Position numbers and translations under genes: made by a program
Assembly (NCBI RefSeq): GCF_023856365.1
Contig: NC_064548.1
Location: 16,726,461-16,790,460 of the forward strand
Direction of reading: 5' to 3'
DNA length: 64,000 nucleotides
Origin: Brienomyrus brachyistius
Lineage: Eukaryota > Chordata > Actinopteri > Osteoglossiformes > Mormyridae
Notes under the pieces: model-generated
Database searches by the model: none
What the model saw: the letters and a program-made list of their open reading frames with translations, nothing else
Told to the model about the DNA's origin: nothing
Part shown: piece after piece, positions 11,691-22,689 of the stretch
How the letters are laid out: every line of letters starts with the position of its first letter
How positions within the stretch are numbered: position 1 is the stretch's first letter

Positions 11691-12350
11691 ATGTGTGGGC
11701 ACGCCTTTGTGTAAAAGCATGTGTCTGCAAAAAAGTGATCAACCTCACTGCTCTAATATTGAGCACTTCGACAGAGGTGTTTGAAGCCTAACTATTTTCA
11801 CAGGGCAAGTATAAGTTAAACATGTTAATCATGACATCAGAAAAACATTTACCCCCATCAGCTGGAAAGGGTTACTAGGTTACTATTGCCCCCCCCCCCA
11901 TCTTCACTGCGTATTTAATATTCCTGTCCTGGCATTTTGGTCTTTAATCAGCCTACTGTTTCCTGTCCATATAGACACACGGTGATAGAAAAGCACGTTT
12001 TTTAAATTTTTGAAGAGCATAATAAAAATTCAACCTTAATAAAAGAATTTGTGACGGAAGCACAGAGGTTTAAGACATTGGACTCGGGATGCAAAGTTTG
12101 CTCGCTTTAGATCCAAGGGCACTGAATTTCGACCTCTTAGCAGGTGCCTCAGTAGCCGCAGTAATACACACATACCTGTGTAAAGGAGTAGGGGGTCTCT
12201 TTGCATAAAAACCTCGGCGAAGAAAAGAAATTAATAATGCAACTCATGGTAGGGAAGCTGAGCACCAAAATGAGCTGGAGAGCATTCCAGCCGTCGGTCC
12301 CGCACATCTCAGGATTAAACGGCCAGCTTGAGCAGATGCCTCGCAGTCTG
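11390..12350 (-). repeat. Right arm of a large inverted duplication
   Basis: Reverse complement of 1625-2520, ending abruptly at 12350 (GCCTCGCAGTCTG). It differs from the left arm by an extra segment of roughly 100 bp (about 11853-11950, with a poly-C run) inserted between the bases matching 2021 and 2022 of the left arm, and by several CpG to TpG or CpA changes. Its end lies about 0.6 kb upstream of the nr0b1 start codon, so the arm may include distal promoter DNA of that gene. Confidence 0.9.
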
Positions 12351-12957
12351 TATAATGTGTATAACAGTATGTATAACGGTCACTGTTATGGTTGTTATAC
12401 CCTGCAAACCCGCTCAGAAAGAGAGGTTAGTTAGAATATGGATGGATGGCTAAACAGCTATCACCATAATCACCAACATCGACAATTAAAAACAACTACT
12501 GATCGGGAAGTTGGCCGCATACACATAAACAACTGTCAGGGTATGCGTCTCTGCAACTATAAAAGCTATTCAACATGCTTAAGAACAACAATGCACGATA
12601 CACGAAATAAATAACAGAAATACATTTGTGTGGACAAAACGGAATTACAAAATTAAACAAACCAGCGGCAAAACGACCGCAGTTACTCCTATGTTTGCTC
12701 CCTTTGAGCAAGTGAGTTTTAATGTAGGATCTTTTCCAGTTCTCGGTCAGGTTATCCCTCTAATCTAGTTTGCTCATTTCCTTGTAGCTGGCTCCCTCTA
12801 GTCATCCTCTCGGGTAAAGTTGTGGGAGGTGTCTGAGAAAATCTGAGTCTTAAGAAGTTCTAACTGGAGAGCATGGACCATAAACCTGTCTGCGAGTTAC
12901 GGCGCACCGAGCGCATCCAGGTAGCGTAACACCTCGATCGCAAATGTAAGAACAGGA
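12351..12957 (+). promoter_or_regulatory. Upstream region of nr0b1
   Basis: Inferred promoter and 5' untranslated DNA of nr0b1 by position only. A TATAAAAG string occurs at about 12558, about 400 bp before the start codon, and could be a TATA box, but no initiator or SF-1-type AAGGTCA site stands out. Bases of about 12880 onward become CpG-dense into exon 1. Confidence 0.4.
12873..12929 (+). promoter_or_regulatory. Possible upstream ORF before nr0b1
   Basis: ATG at 12873 starts an 18-codon frame ending at TAA 12927-12929, out of frame with the nr0b1 start at 12958. If transcription starts upstream of 12873, this uORF would precede the main start by 28 bases and could lower its translation. 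The transcription start is unknown. Confidence 0.4.
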
Positions 12958-13510
12958 ATGGCGTGCTTTGACGACCGTCGCAGCCTCGGCGATAAGAGGC
13001 AAAAGAACAGCATCCTCTACAGCATCTTGAAAAACGATGGGCAGGAAGAAAGGCAAGCGCCAGGGCGATCAGGTGCGGCGGTCCCGCTGCAGGCGTGCTC
13101 CTGTGTGTCTGAGACTAAAGTTAGGCTGCGCTGCCCGCAGATCGCGTGCAATGCCGCCTCCACCGTTCTGGTAAAGACGCTGAAATTTGTGAAAAATGTA
13201 CCATGTTTTCGAGAGCTGCCAGCCGAAGACCAGCTGCTGCTGGTGCGAGGCGGCTGGGCTCAGCTTTTGGTACTTGGCATGGCGCAGGACAGAGTGGACT
13301 TCGAGACGGCGGAGAGCCCCGAATACAGCATGTTACAGAGGATTTTAACTGGCGGACAAGATCCCCACGACACTCGGCAGTCGAGAAATTGCCAGGGTGT
13401 GCCTTTGGCAGACATCCGGATCATTAAGTCTTTCCTGAGCAGGTGTTGGGGTTTGGATATTAGTACGAAGGAATACGCGTATTTGAAGGGAGCTGTCCTG
13501 TTTAATCCAG
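12958..13510 (+). CDS. nr0b1: nr0b1 exon 1
   Basis: Codes for residues 1-184 plus the first base of codon 185. It ends at TTTAATCCAG followed by the donor GTGGGC. The frame stays open by chance to a stop at 13585-13587 inside the intron, so an intron-retained transcript would add about 24 unrelated residues. The exon is CpG-rich compared with its flanks. Confidence 0.93.
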
Positions 13511-14229
13511 GTGGGCGCAACAGTTTAAAAATTCTTGACAAAAAAGATCTAATTATAGTCTATGGGTTTGCCATTAAAATACATTAGTAAACTTATTTAA
13601 AATAATTAAGTGTTGAATATTCTTGACAGAAATGTAGAAATCACCAGCCCTCCATCCTTCCTTCAACCCTTAATTAATCCCACAAAGGGTGCGGGGGCGC
13701 TGGAGTTTATCACACGTGGGTTACAGAAATGCGGTCCGCAAAACCACGACAATATGCTTTTTTAATCTTTTGCTTAAACAATTTGGCCACGGTATTAATG
13801 TATATTGGTAATACTGAACACATGCTTCGTAATTATACTTAAAAGTTGATTGTTATAGTAGGCATGTATTTCAATATTTACCATTCTGTATATTTTTATT
13901 TGGACTGTTAATATTATTTCTTATATTTTTCCGATGCCGACAGTAGCTTACTAATTTTTATTTCTTTTATTTTTTTATCTCCTACAGACCTGGTCGGTCT
14001 GCAGTATCTCCACTACATACACGGCCTGCAGCGGGAAGCGCACCAAGCACTTAATGAATACGTCAAAATGATCCACAGAGAGGATTCCGCCAGATTTGCC
14101 AAACTGTTTATCGCTCTCTCCATGCTGAGATCGATCAATTCAAACGTCGTGGCCGAACTCTTTTTTAAACCGATCATCGGATCCGTGAACATGGAGCAAC
14201 TTCTACACGATATGCTTTACGGGAAATAG
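12958..14229 (+). CDS. nr0b1: nr0b1 (DAX1), orphan nuclear receptor, two exons, complete
   Basis: Join of 12958-13510 and 13988-14229, 264 residues. Family knowledge: NR0B1 has a nuclear-receptor ligand-binding fold but no zinc-finger DNA-binding domain, and acts in the nucleus as a corepressor of NR5A1 (SF-1) in adrenal/interrenal and gonad development. Seen here: an NR-box-like ILYSILK at residues 19-25 (LxxIL form); FRELPAEDQLLLVRGGW near 82-98; STKEYAYLKGAVLFNP near 169-184; the intron falls at the FNP/D codon as in NR0B1 and NR0B2; ELFFKPIIG in exon 2; and the AF-2-like end LLHDMLYGK. The N-terminal 65-67-residue repeats of mammalian DAX1 are absent, as in other fish forms. STKEYAYLKG and the C-terminal sequence favour NR0B1 over NR0B2 (SHP). 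The start ATG has a favourable context (G at -3, G at +4). Confidence 0.95.
13511..13987 (+). other. nr0b1: nr0b1 intron, 477 bp
   Basis: Begins GTGGGC and ends with a T-rich tract and CTCCTACAG at 13987. It is phase 1, splitting the Asp codon of the FNPD motif. AT-rich with no repeat recognised. Confidence 0.92.
13988..14229 (+). CDS. nr0b1: nr0b1 exon 2
   Basis: Codes for residues 185-264 and the TAG stop at 14227-14229. Reads DLVGLQYLHYIHGLQREAH onward, then AELFFKPIIG and the helix-12-like end. The frame joins exon 1 exactly. Confidence 0.95.
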
Positions 14230-14945
14230 ACAAACACAAGTATGCAGAGACATAAGAAAACCAGAGGGCCACTGAAAGACGATCAATGACCACAAACGAG
14301 ACGCTAGCTAAATTATTTCTTGTTACACAGCATATTTTTCTATAATTAAAGTGTTCTTTGGACTTACCGCTTTGCCCATAAAGTCTGTTTGTACCTGGAC
14401 CCTGCGCAAATAACATACTGTGATCCGAGTCATTGTATTCATCGATAGGAAATCTGATAATTCACCCTCTATAATTAAGATATTAATCTTACTTTCGTGT
14501 ATGACATTTATACAAATCAAATCGCATAGTCTGACTTCTAAAAGGAGCATATTTAAACAGAAAATGTTAGCAACAACTGAAACATAAAGACTGTTTAACA
14601 TGACTTGTCATAATGATATTGCAACTGGCACGTCTAAGATTAATGGCTGTTATTAAAATTTGAATCGGAGGAGACCTCTTTTATTGCAAGGACTCTTCAT
14701 TTTAATGCAACGCCCATTAAAATGCTCGATAGCTTGAAACAGTAGTCAAATTGTATTTAAAGAATTTCAATATTTGTATCCGGAAGAGGGCAGTGTTTAC
14801 CCAAGTACTACAGCATCGGTCTTGGATTCAGGTTTGGCGCCAGCCCAGTGTTCAGATCGCTAAACTTCAATTGAGATATTCACGTTGGCAATAGTAATAC
14901 GTATGCTAGTCAGGTAAATAACTGTATTCTTTTATTGTGTCCGTA
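14230..14945 (+). other. 3' flank of nr0b1
   Basis: AT-rich sequence that probably includes the 3' untranslated region. A possible poly(A) signal ATTAAA is at about 14345, roughly 115 bases after the stop, but no downstream element confirms it. No further exon is seen. Confidence 0.4.
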
Positions 14946-15030
14946 ATTACATGTGACCCAGGCGAGGACTTGAAGCCGGGTCGTAGAAGTGCGAGGCAAC
15001 AGTGCTAACCACTGCACCACCATGTCACCC
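14946..15030 (-). mobile_element. 5' fragment of the SINE, reverse orientation
   Basis: The reverse complement contains GGTGCAGTGGTTAGCACTGT and CCTGGGTCACATGT, matching the tRNA-derived head of the element at 18472. The 3' body is missing. Confidence 0.8.
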
Positions 15031-16808
15031 TACGTGATTATACAATATAAAATTATGAATTGTGGGAAATTGTCAGGCACAGAAATAAAACTTTATGCCA
15101 GATGAACACTGTAGGCATTATCTCTGAAGATTATCTCTATGCCTTCGGGAGGGAGCATTTCTGAGCTTGATGATGGCAGATTAGACAAAAGTTATGCGTT
15201 GGCAATATAAATGTTTAAATCTACACAAATATGATGTATGCATCCTATAATGCAGCTAAAAAAGTCAAATTTGAATTAAACGTGGAAACAAACAAAGGTT
15301 TAACCCTCTGTCTATTTACTTAAAAGCAAAGTTTGTAATTAACTGTGTATTTCTTTCTGCCGAACAGATGGATGCTAAATAATAAGCTGCATAGGCAAGT
15401 TAACGTCAGTTTATATAACTCACTAAAATACATTTGGAAAAAGGAAAGGATCCCATAAATTTCATCATCTCACCTAGGAAATAAACTGAAATAGCTGGAA
15501 ACCTCCATCAATCTGTCTTGCAAATGATTATTCTGATCAGGATGATTAGGGAGAAGTAGAGAGGAACCGGATGCAAAAGGCAGGGTGCATCCTGGGTGGG
15601 GTACCAATACATCGCAAGGCACAAGCGCACACACTAGTTTGCCTAACTGCCTATCTTTTGATTGCAAAAAAAAAAAAAACGGTGTACGGTACCACGATTC
15701 GTATGGGGAAAATATGGTCCTCCCATGGGGCACTAGACCCCCCCATCTTTGGTAGTATGAGGCCGCAGCGCAAACGCAAGGCAGTCAGCCACTGATTGTT
15801 ATTTAAAGCTGTCAATAAATCCAGAGCGTGTTGAAATAAATGGAGAATCAGTGTACAGACTTCATTTCATACTCAAAATTCACTGCACCACTGCACCGGC
15901 TCCACTGCACCTTTTACGGCTCCTGAAAGGGAAACCTGACGGGAGTGAGTGGCTTTTGCGTGGAGGCAAGACATGTAAGCAATATGAAGAGATGATAAAG
16001 TTTTGAAAAGGGAGCAGATGTACTGGTCTCTTTAGTGATCTAACCACATGCAGCATTTAAGTAGGTGAGATTATCATGTAGATGCTTTATTTTATGAACT
16101 AATAAAACATTCTCTTGTGGATATTCAAGTGAATTAGCAAAATTATTGCGATGTCTTTTATACTCGCATAACGCCTTACTATTTTTTGAAAGCTTAAATG
16201 TGAGATTAGTCCACTTTGGACCGCAGAATGCTAGGTGAGCTATTCAGAGAAGCACATTTCCAGTAAAATACTTTGACACTTTCAGAGAGCTGAGCTGACC
16301 TTTCAAAAACTAATATAAACCTGACCCATGACGAAGGAAGACATTGTGACTGACATATTAAACTCTTTTCATTAGGTGATTATTATTATTCCTATTAAGT
16401 TTTAAATGAGGTGCTTATGCTACATGTGAACAACTGCATCATAAATTCAGTATTTTACAAAAAAGACTTTCAGAGCATTACAGCTCTCTCAGCTTCTCTG
16501 TCCCAAAATTTCCACTCAGTTTGTAAACTGCGATCTTATATACCAGAACTTGCACATTTGTGTTTATTACTCTGGATGAAGGAGTTCAGCTTTATGTTGC
16601 TGATTTACCATTATCATCTACGCAGAAAGCAGCAGAAGACTGTGAGTCTTCACCTTTCTGAGCCCACAGTAAACTCAAGATTCAAGTATTTTTCATCAGT
16701 CTTTGGTACATCAGTATATGGAAAATCTGTCTCACGCTACCCCGTCAGTAACATGTCACAGAGTTACACAGCACAAAACAGAAGCACTTGCAAAACATCA
16801 AACAAGTA
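15031..16808. other. Gene-free stretch with a SINE-like remnant
   Basis: Bases of about 15571-15660 (GGGTGCATCCTGGGTGGGGT then CACAAGCGCACAC) look like a diverged SINE body. The rest is AT-rich. A 185-codon + frame at 16411-16968 runs into the transposon at 16809 and shows no family resemblance. Confidence 0.4.
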
Positions 16809-17277
16809 CACTGGTACCTCGGTATACGTCCTTAATCCGTTCCAGATCCTTGGACTTATACCAAACAGGATGTATACCAAACGAATTTTTCCCATAAGAA
16901 ATAAAGGGAAAATAATTAATCCGTTCCAATGTAAAAAATCCTATTGTTATTGGCATATCATACATTGATGGGGTTGTATAAAATAATTTAAACACTTCTA
17001 AATACTGAATTACATAAATTCAAAAGCAATTAGATGAAATAAATGCAAAGAGAGTTACAGCGTGGGTTGTTCACTGAATGGTAGCAACTGGCGTACTGAC
17101 GATCATGGGCACTCGTGGCTTTGTCTCGAGAGAGGTGACTCATTTTGACCCATACAAATGCAATGGTTGTCGTATTCCAAACAAAGGTCGTATACCAAGC
17201 AAAAGGTTTACGCATGCAAACAGGACGTGTACCAAGTTGGACTTCTTCCAAAGCGGACATATACCGAGGAACCACTG
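16809..17277 (+). mobile_element. Non-autonomous Tc1/mariner-like element, 469 bp
   Basis: Ends are inverted repeats: CACTGGTACCTCGGTATACG at the left, and at the right the reverse complement reads CAGTGGTTCCTCGGTATA. Both ends are flanked by TA (16807-16808 and 17278-17279), the target duplication typical of the Tc1/mariner superfamily. The 469-bp interior holds no transposase frame, so it would depend on a partner in trans. Confidence 0.82.
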
Positions 17278-17289
17278 TATATATATACA

Positions 17290-17294
17290 GTATA

Positions 17295-17326
<32 letters not shown>

Positions 17327-17559
17327 GATTATGTTTATATTGCAAAATAAATATCTGTCATTTTTAAATTGGATAATTTTTCAGGTCCCCACAAAGATCA
17401 GTGGATGCAATCAGAAAACTAAAAATTCCGAAAGTCTCATATTCTGTTTGGTTACTTATGGTTAAGGTTAGGGCTGGGTGGGGGTTAAGCTCGTCATGTT
17501 GGGATTTGAGTTTTCCCCGTAGAGATAACTGGAGAGTCCCCACAAAGATATGATTACAA

Positions 17560-17602
<43 letters not shown>
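17290..17602 (+). mobile_element. CA-flanked interspersed repeat, copy 3
   Basis: GT tracts at about 17295-17328 and 17563-17602 enclose AGGTCCCCACAAAGATCAG, TGTTTGGTTACTTATGGTTA and TCCCCACAAAGATATGATTA. It lies immediately after the Tc1-like element. Same family as at 2170, 11390 and 41905; the GGGGACC-containing 5' part is partly lost. Confidence 0.75.
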
Positions 17603-17604
<2 letters not shown>

Positions 17605-18461
17605 ATAGCTAAGAACTACAGGAGTATGAATATATGAAATAAATTTTTGTAGTGCAATGTGCAGTAAGGCCCTGTACAGCAGCATGTGCTACGTATTTAC
17701 AGAAGTTGGAGTATTTTTGTGTTTTATTGAGTAGACAAGATGCAGAGGGGTAAAAACCCATCTTAAAGCAGTTGCTGATGGCGCTGAAGCTCTGGCTGGA
17801 CCTACGTTTGGAGAGCGGTCTGTGAACAGGGTCAGGCTAGGAACGCAGGGCTGTGCGAGGCGTGGTTGAGCAGTGGTTGTTGTATACAGACCCTATCAGA
17901 GGAAGAATGGAGCCAGTGATGCGTCGTGCATGTCTCAGTGCCCTCTATACTGATCTCTGCTTCTGTGTTATTGTACCAGGCTGAGAATCCTCCTGTCTGC
18001 ATGTGTGCTGAGCACTTGACTGTTTTGCCTAAAATATTTCATGTGCGTGAGCTTTAAAGGTCCTGAGTGCCCCCTCCCCATATGTTGTTGCATCCCTTGA
18101 ATACCCACCCTTCAAAAGGTATCTGTGCTGCCCAGTTTGCCCGTATCTGCTCTCCATGTAGATAATCTAAAATTACGCTTCGTGGCCTTGTCCCACACTT
18201 CTTCTCTGTGGTGTAACGCTCATTTCAGTGAGCTCAATCAGCTCGATTATCAGAGGACTCTTCTGGCTAAGGCTGGGCTGTGACTTTAATGGGTCCCTAA
18301 ACGGGAGGACGTGCCACACTGATCACTGAACCGAATGCTTCTAGACGCTTCTGCTGGTCCCTCTGCATCTGCTCTTCCCTCCTGTCCTTCATGCTACATT
18401 TCATTGCTGTTGTAAACTACATGTAAATGCTTTTAAACCAGCTACATTTACTACACAGTAC
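17603..18461. other. Gene-free stretch
   Basis: Moderately GC-rich DNA with no recognised exon or repeat. Confidence 0.4.
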
Positions 18462-18471
18462 ACTCCACTTA

Positions 18472-18827
18472 GGGCCGGCATGGTGGTGCAGTGGTTACCA
18501 CTGTTGCCTCACACCTCTGGGAACCGGGTTCGAGTCTCCGCCTGGGTCACATGTGTGTGGAGTTTGCATGTTCTCCCCATGTCATAGTGGGGTTTTCTCC
18601 AGGTACTCCGGTTTACCCCCACAGTCCAAAAACATTCTGAGGCTAATTGGAGTTACTAAATTGCCTGTAGGTGTGCATGTGTGAGTGACTGGTGTGTGAG
18701 TGTGCCCTGCGAACCTATCCTGGGTTGTTCCCTGCCTCGTGCCCATTGATTCTGGGATAAGCTCCGGACCCCCCGCAACCCAGTAGGATAAGCGGTTTGG
18801 AAAATGGATGGATGGATGGATGGATAT
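18472..18827 (+). mobile_element. Complete tRNA-derived SINE with 10-bp target duplication
   Basis: Perfect direct repeats ACTCCACTTA flank it at 18462-18471 and 18828-18837. The 5' head has GGTGCAGTGGTTACCACTG (A-box region) and GGTTCGAGTC (RNA polymerase III B box). The body has TTTGCATGTTCTCCCCATGT and TGAGGCTAATTGGAGTTACT, and the 3' end GGATAAGCGGTTTGGAAAAT runs into an (ATGG)n tail. The intact duplication and low decay mark a fairly recent insertion. It serves as the reference copy for the fragments elsewhere in the window. Confidence 0.93.
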
Positions 18828-18837
18828 ACTCCACTTA

Positions 18838-19659
18838 CGCAGCTGGATATGCTACTGGCTTAGTACCAGCTTCAGTGTTTCTTTCAAACTTCCAAAGGCA
18901 AATAGCATGGAGAATTGACCCATTTGTCTTCTAGAGTATCTGCCCTCAAAGATGCATAAGGAAGCCGTTTCACTGGTACCCAAAAGCAGAGGACAAGAAC
19001 ACTTTAAGCCTGACAAATGACAAGACCTCATTATGCAGAAACAATGGCCTTTCCAAGGATATGACTACGTGTATTTACATCCAAAGTTAAAAGTAAAAAG
19101 CAGAATTTTAGCTCTGTTCCTGACATTGCTGTATGTAAAAGTACATTGTAGTATCTTTGGGGCGTTATGTGCAATTAGCATATATTTATGGACTACCAGA
19201 TGACAATAAATGTTAAATAATAAGCCAAAGACAGATCTGGCTGCTGTAAGAGTGTTTCTGTGCTCACGCCGACAAAGGAGGCTGTGTGAGTCACTGAGAC
19301 ACCTGATTGGTGGCTGTTCACAGCTGTACGGATGTTTAGGGGTTCAGACGCACAAAAGGACGGGGCTGAGCTGAGGCACCAGATTAAGGGGTGAGAGGGG
19401 GTCATATCTGTGTGTGGCTGTACTGTGGAGAAACAGAAGCAGTGAAGAGAGTGGACAGTGGGTGGCAGGCGTCTGAAAAGCAAAGGCTGTCAGAAATGAG
19501 GGAGCCGGCCAGCCGCACACAAGCAGTAACAATTTGCTTTTGATACACCGTAGAACAATGACCCAGCAAATTCACCGGTGGGATTATGGGCCCGGGGCCT
19601 GCCATACAGCCGCACAAAGGAGTTTGTCAACACACTGGCAGAGAGCAGCGGTAGAAGGT
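18838..19659. other. Gene-free stretch
   Basis: No exon or named repeat is recognised. Confidence 0.4.
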
Positions 19660-19805
19660 TCAGGTCCAGAAAGTACAAATCCAGACCAAGATTTTGTTTC
19701 AACCAACCATTTAAGTACTTTGTGAATGTAATTCTTTGAGAATGTGATACTCAACTGGTTGGTTGAAACAAAATCCTGATCTGGATTTGTACTTCCTGAA
19801 CCTGA
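19660..19805. mobile_element. Fold-back MITE, about 146 bp
   Basis: The left half (AGTACAAATCCAG, TTTTGTTTCAACCAACC) is repeated in reverse complement in the right half (GGTTGGTTGAAACAAAAT, CTGGATTTGTACTTCCTGAA). The arms are about 50 bp each with a short loop. No coding capacity. The superfamily is not decided. Confidence 0.85.
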
Positions 19806-22689
19806 GCTTTCCATCTCTGGCAAATAGTGGCCGAGATGACCAGGACAGGAATGTAAGATTTCAACGCAGATTTCAGTGAAACTCAACGGTGGTCATGGCT
19901 CTGAGGACACATGTTGAGCCAGTGAGGGTTCAGTATTTAGGGGTGTATGCATACTCTGTGCCTGTTGTTGGCTGCAGTTCTCCCATTTATGGCAGAGCTG
20001 ACTTTGGATTGGTGCTTCTGCGTGATCACTCCAGTCATCACTGGGTTGATGGAGATCCCACTCTTAATGGAGAACATCAGAACAGCTCATCCTGCATTGT
20101 TGTCTTTGTTATTTACTGGATGATGTGTAGGATTTTATTCATGTGTTTTATACATGCCTTTCAATGGTGTTTTAGAAGGTTTCTATAGCCAATACTTCTA
20201 TTTTCTTTCTTGTAAAAAAATTAAATAATAAATGAAATGTTTTTTGCCCTTTGGCCATTGTTCTCTCATGTTGGATTCCTCTGCTGTCCACTGTTCCATC
20301 CGTCCATCTATCTTTCATGATTGCTTATGCCGTGTTGAGCCTTTCCCAAAAGGTATGGAGCATGAAGGCATCGTGGGATGCTAGTCCACTGCAGGATACA
20401 CACTGAAAAACATTCGCACTACGGGAAATTTTAGAGACACCTAATCGCATATTTTGGACTGCGGGAGGCACCTGGAGTTTCCAGAGGAAAACGAGCCCAG
20501 AGAGGACATGCAATTTCCAAACATGGAGCTGGAGGCAGAAATCCAACATGCAAACCTGGAGGTGTGAGGCTACAGTGCAAACTCAGCATGAGGGAGCTGG
20601 AGAAAAAGACGGAACAAAAACGAAAGAAATTACTAAAAACCAGATAATTCCAAAACGCTAAATAAATTGACCAGTGAAATTCCATATATTGTGAAGTTGG
20701 AAATCTATCACGTTCTGCTAGAGAACCTCCTTTCTGTGTGATACATGGACATTTATCCTCTGAATGGCCGGGGGAAGGAAATTACTCCTGTGGGCTGGTG
20801 GCAGAAGACAGCTTGATGAATAAGGTTGAAAAAGTTTTTCATTACCCTGCTGTTTTAACAGCAGCCAAAGGGTGAAGACCTTGGGGAGGGGGCTGGAAAG
20901 GGGGGCGGGATTCTCGCATGGTCAAGTTGCCATCAGTCACGCTACAGAAACCCAGAACTGACTCACCTCTGCTTCTTGTCACTTGTCCCTCCCCTGTCAC
21001 TGACCCATCAGCCAATGATAATTGTCCATGAAGAATAACATACATTTAGCCCGCACATGTAATACACTGCACCTCATTTTCGATGGAAATTAATTGATTT
21101 GATTAAAGTTTTTTTACAGTTTTACAGATGAGGTTTTCAGTCAAACGCTCACAAACTGGTGCCATACTGGTGTCGTAATGCGTTTTGTTCCTGTAGATAT
21201 TTAAAAATGCTGCACGTTCCATAATTAAGCTGTAGTCTCCAGATAAGACATAGGCCCTGTCATTTTATTGGTCGCTGGTCATCGGTGACAAAGTTGTTCA
21301 GATGTTTTAATGGCAATGTTGGTTTCAGCAAAACTAGTTCAGAAATTTAAAAATGCACTTTCATTTGTGTACATTTTTTAGCTCTTGTAAGCTATAACCC
21401 TAATCATTAAAGCATCATATTTTACGTCTCCCTTTGAAAGAAATCCGGAGACACTTCAAAAGAAAATGAACATCGACTTTTGATAGATCAAATGGAAGTG
21501 AAATCAACACAAGTATATCCCAACTTTGATCCAGATTTCTGACTATGATCCCCAACATTTGAAAGACAGTGCTTGTCCGGAACTTCTTCCATTATGAATT
21601 CTGACCCTAGTGGAGAAGAGCTGCACTCCCCCCCCCCCGCCCCCCCCCCCCCAGCTGTGCCATTTTATCAGAAGAAGTGAAGTGAAGGTGGCTTCCTGTG
21701 TTCTTCGTCTAACCTAAGGCCTCCTGCTGCTGGATGTAAAGCTGAAGGCCATACCGGGCTTTCAAGAAATTTGAGTGTTTAAACCCCAGAAAGGGCCTCA
21801 AATGAGATATATTATTAATGTATTAAATTTCAGAGTCAAGAGTCATAGTAAACAAATGCAGAACCTTGATATTTCCTACTGGGAAATGGGTTCTCTGATG
21901 CTTCCTTGCAGATATGCAGTCAACCTTCTGCTGGCTCCACCTATGCTGCCTTTGGTCCCTGGTGGTCTGAGAAATATTCCTCTAATCTCTCAGTGTGAGA
22001 GCATTAAGTTTTACCTATGAACTGACCCTTGTATCAAGGATGTTTGCATTGTATATGTTCAGCAAAACTAGAGAAATTCAGCTGCATCAGGCAGCTGCAG
22101 ATTTTCCCAGCATGCTCTAGGCCCATTAGTACCCATGGTGAGGGGCTGGCAGTGAAATGTACAGTGTGACTTGTTCTTGGGTACAAAGTGTCAAATTTAT
22201 TTGTATCTCTCTCTTACTGTGAGTGTGTTTTTGTATCTGTAGGTGATGAATAAAAATAGATGAATTTCTAGCAGCTTCCGTACTCTGATTTAACACAAAG
22301 CCTAACACTGCAATATACAAAGACATTTCAAACAGTCTTTGTCTTAAACGAGCACAGCTTTATGGAAAACTTGCGTTTGCTAGCGGGCCCGATTATCGTC
22401 GGCGGCTCTGCTGTTTGTGCATGTAATTTTGCGTTGTTTCTCAGGGTACGAAGCAATGCCGAGGAGCCGGCGGCGAGCTAAGCTGAGGTTTGGCGGTAAT
22501 GGGCATCTCTCCATGAGTGTGACAGGATCCAAGGTCTAAGGAGGAGGTGACGAACGAGAACTTTCACATTATACAGCCACAGCAGGAGCAAGCTGCTAAT
22601 GAGAGAAGAGACATCCAGCACAGGTTGCCTTACCGACAGCTGCCAATCACTGACGGGAACTGAGTCACCATGTTAATGAAGCTGCATGG
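19806..22689. other. Gene-free stretch with a reversed SINE remnant
   Basis: Bases of about 20380-20590 resemble the SINE in reverse orientation (ATTTTGGACTGCGGGAGGCA, GAGGACATGCAATTTCCAAA, GGTGTGAGGCTACAGTGC). A poly-C tract lies at about 21630-21652. The rest holds no recognised exon. Confidence 0.45.

Noticed and set aside
12958..14229. Alternative identity as nr0b2 (SHP)
   Set aside because: STKEYAYLKG, the ELFFKPIIG context and C-terminal end, and linkage to il1rapl1 fit nr0b1 better.
16411..16968. 185-codon + frame
   Set aside because: Runs across the left end of a Tc1-like element and has no domain; treated as spurious.
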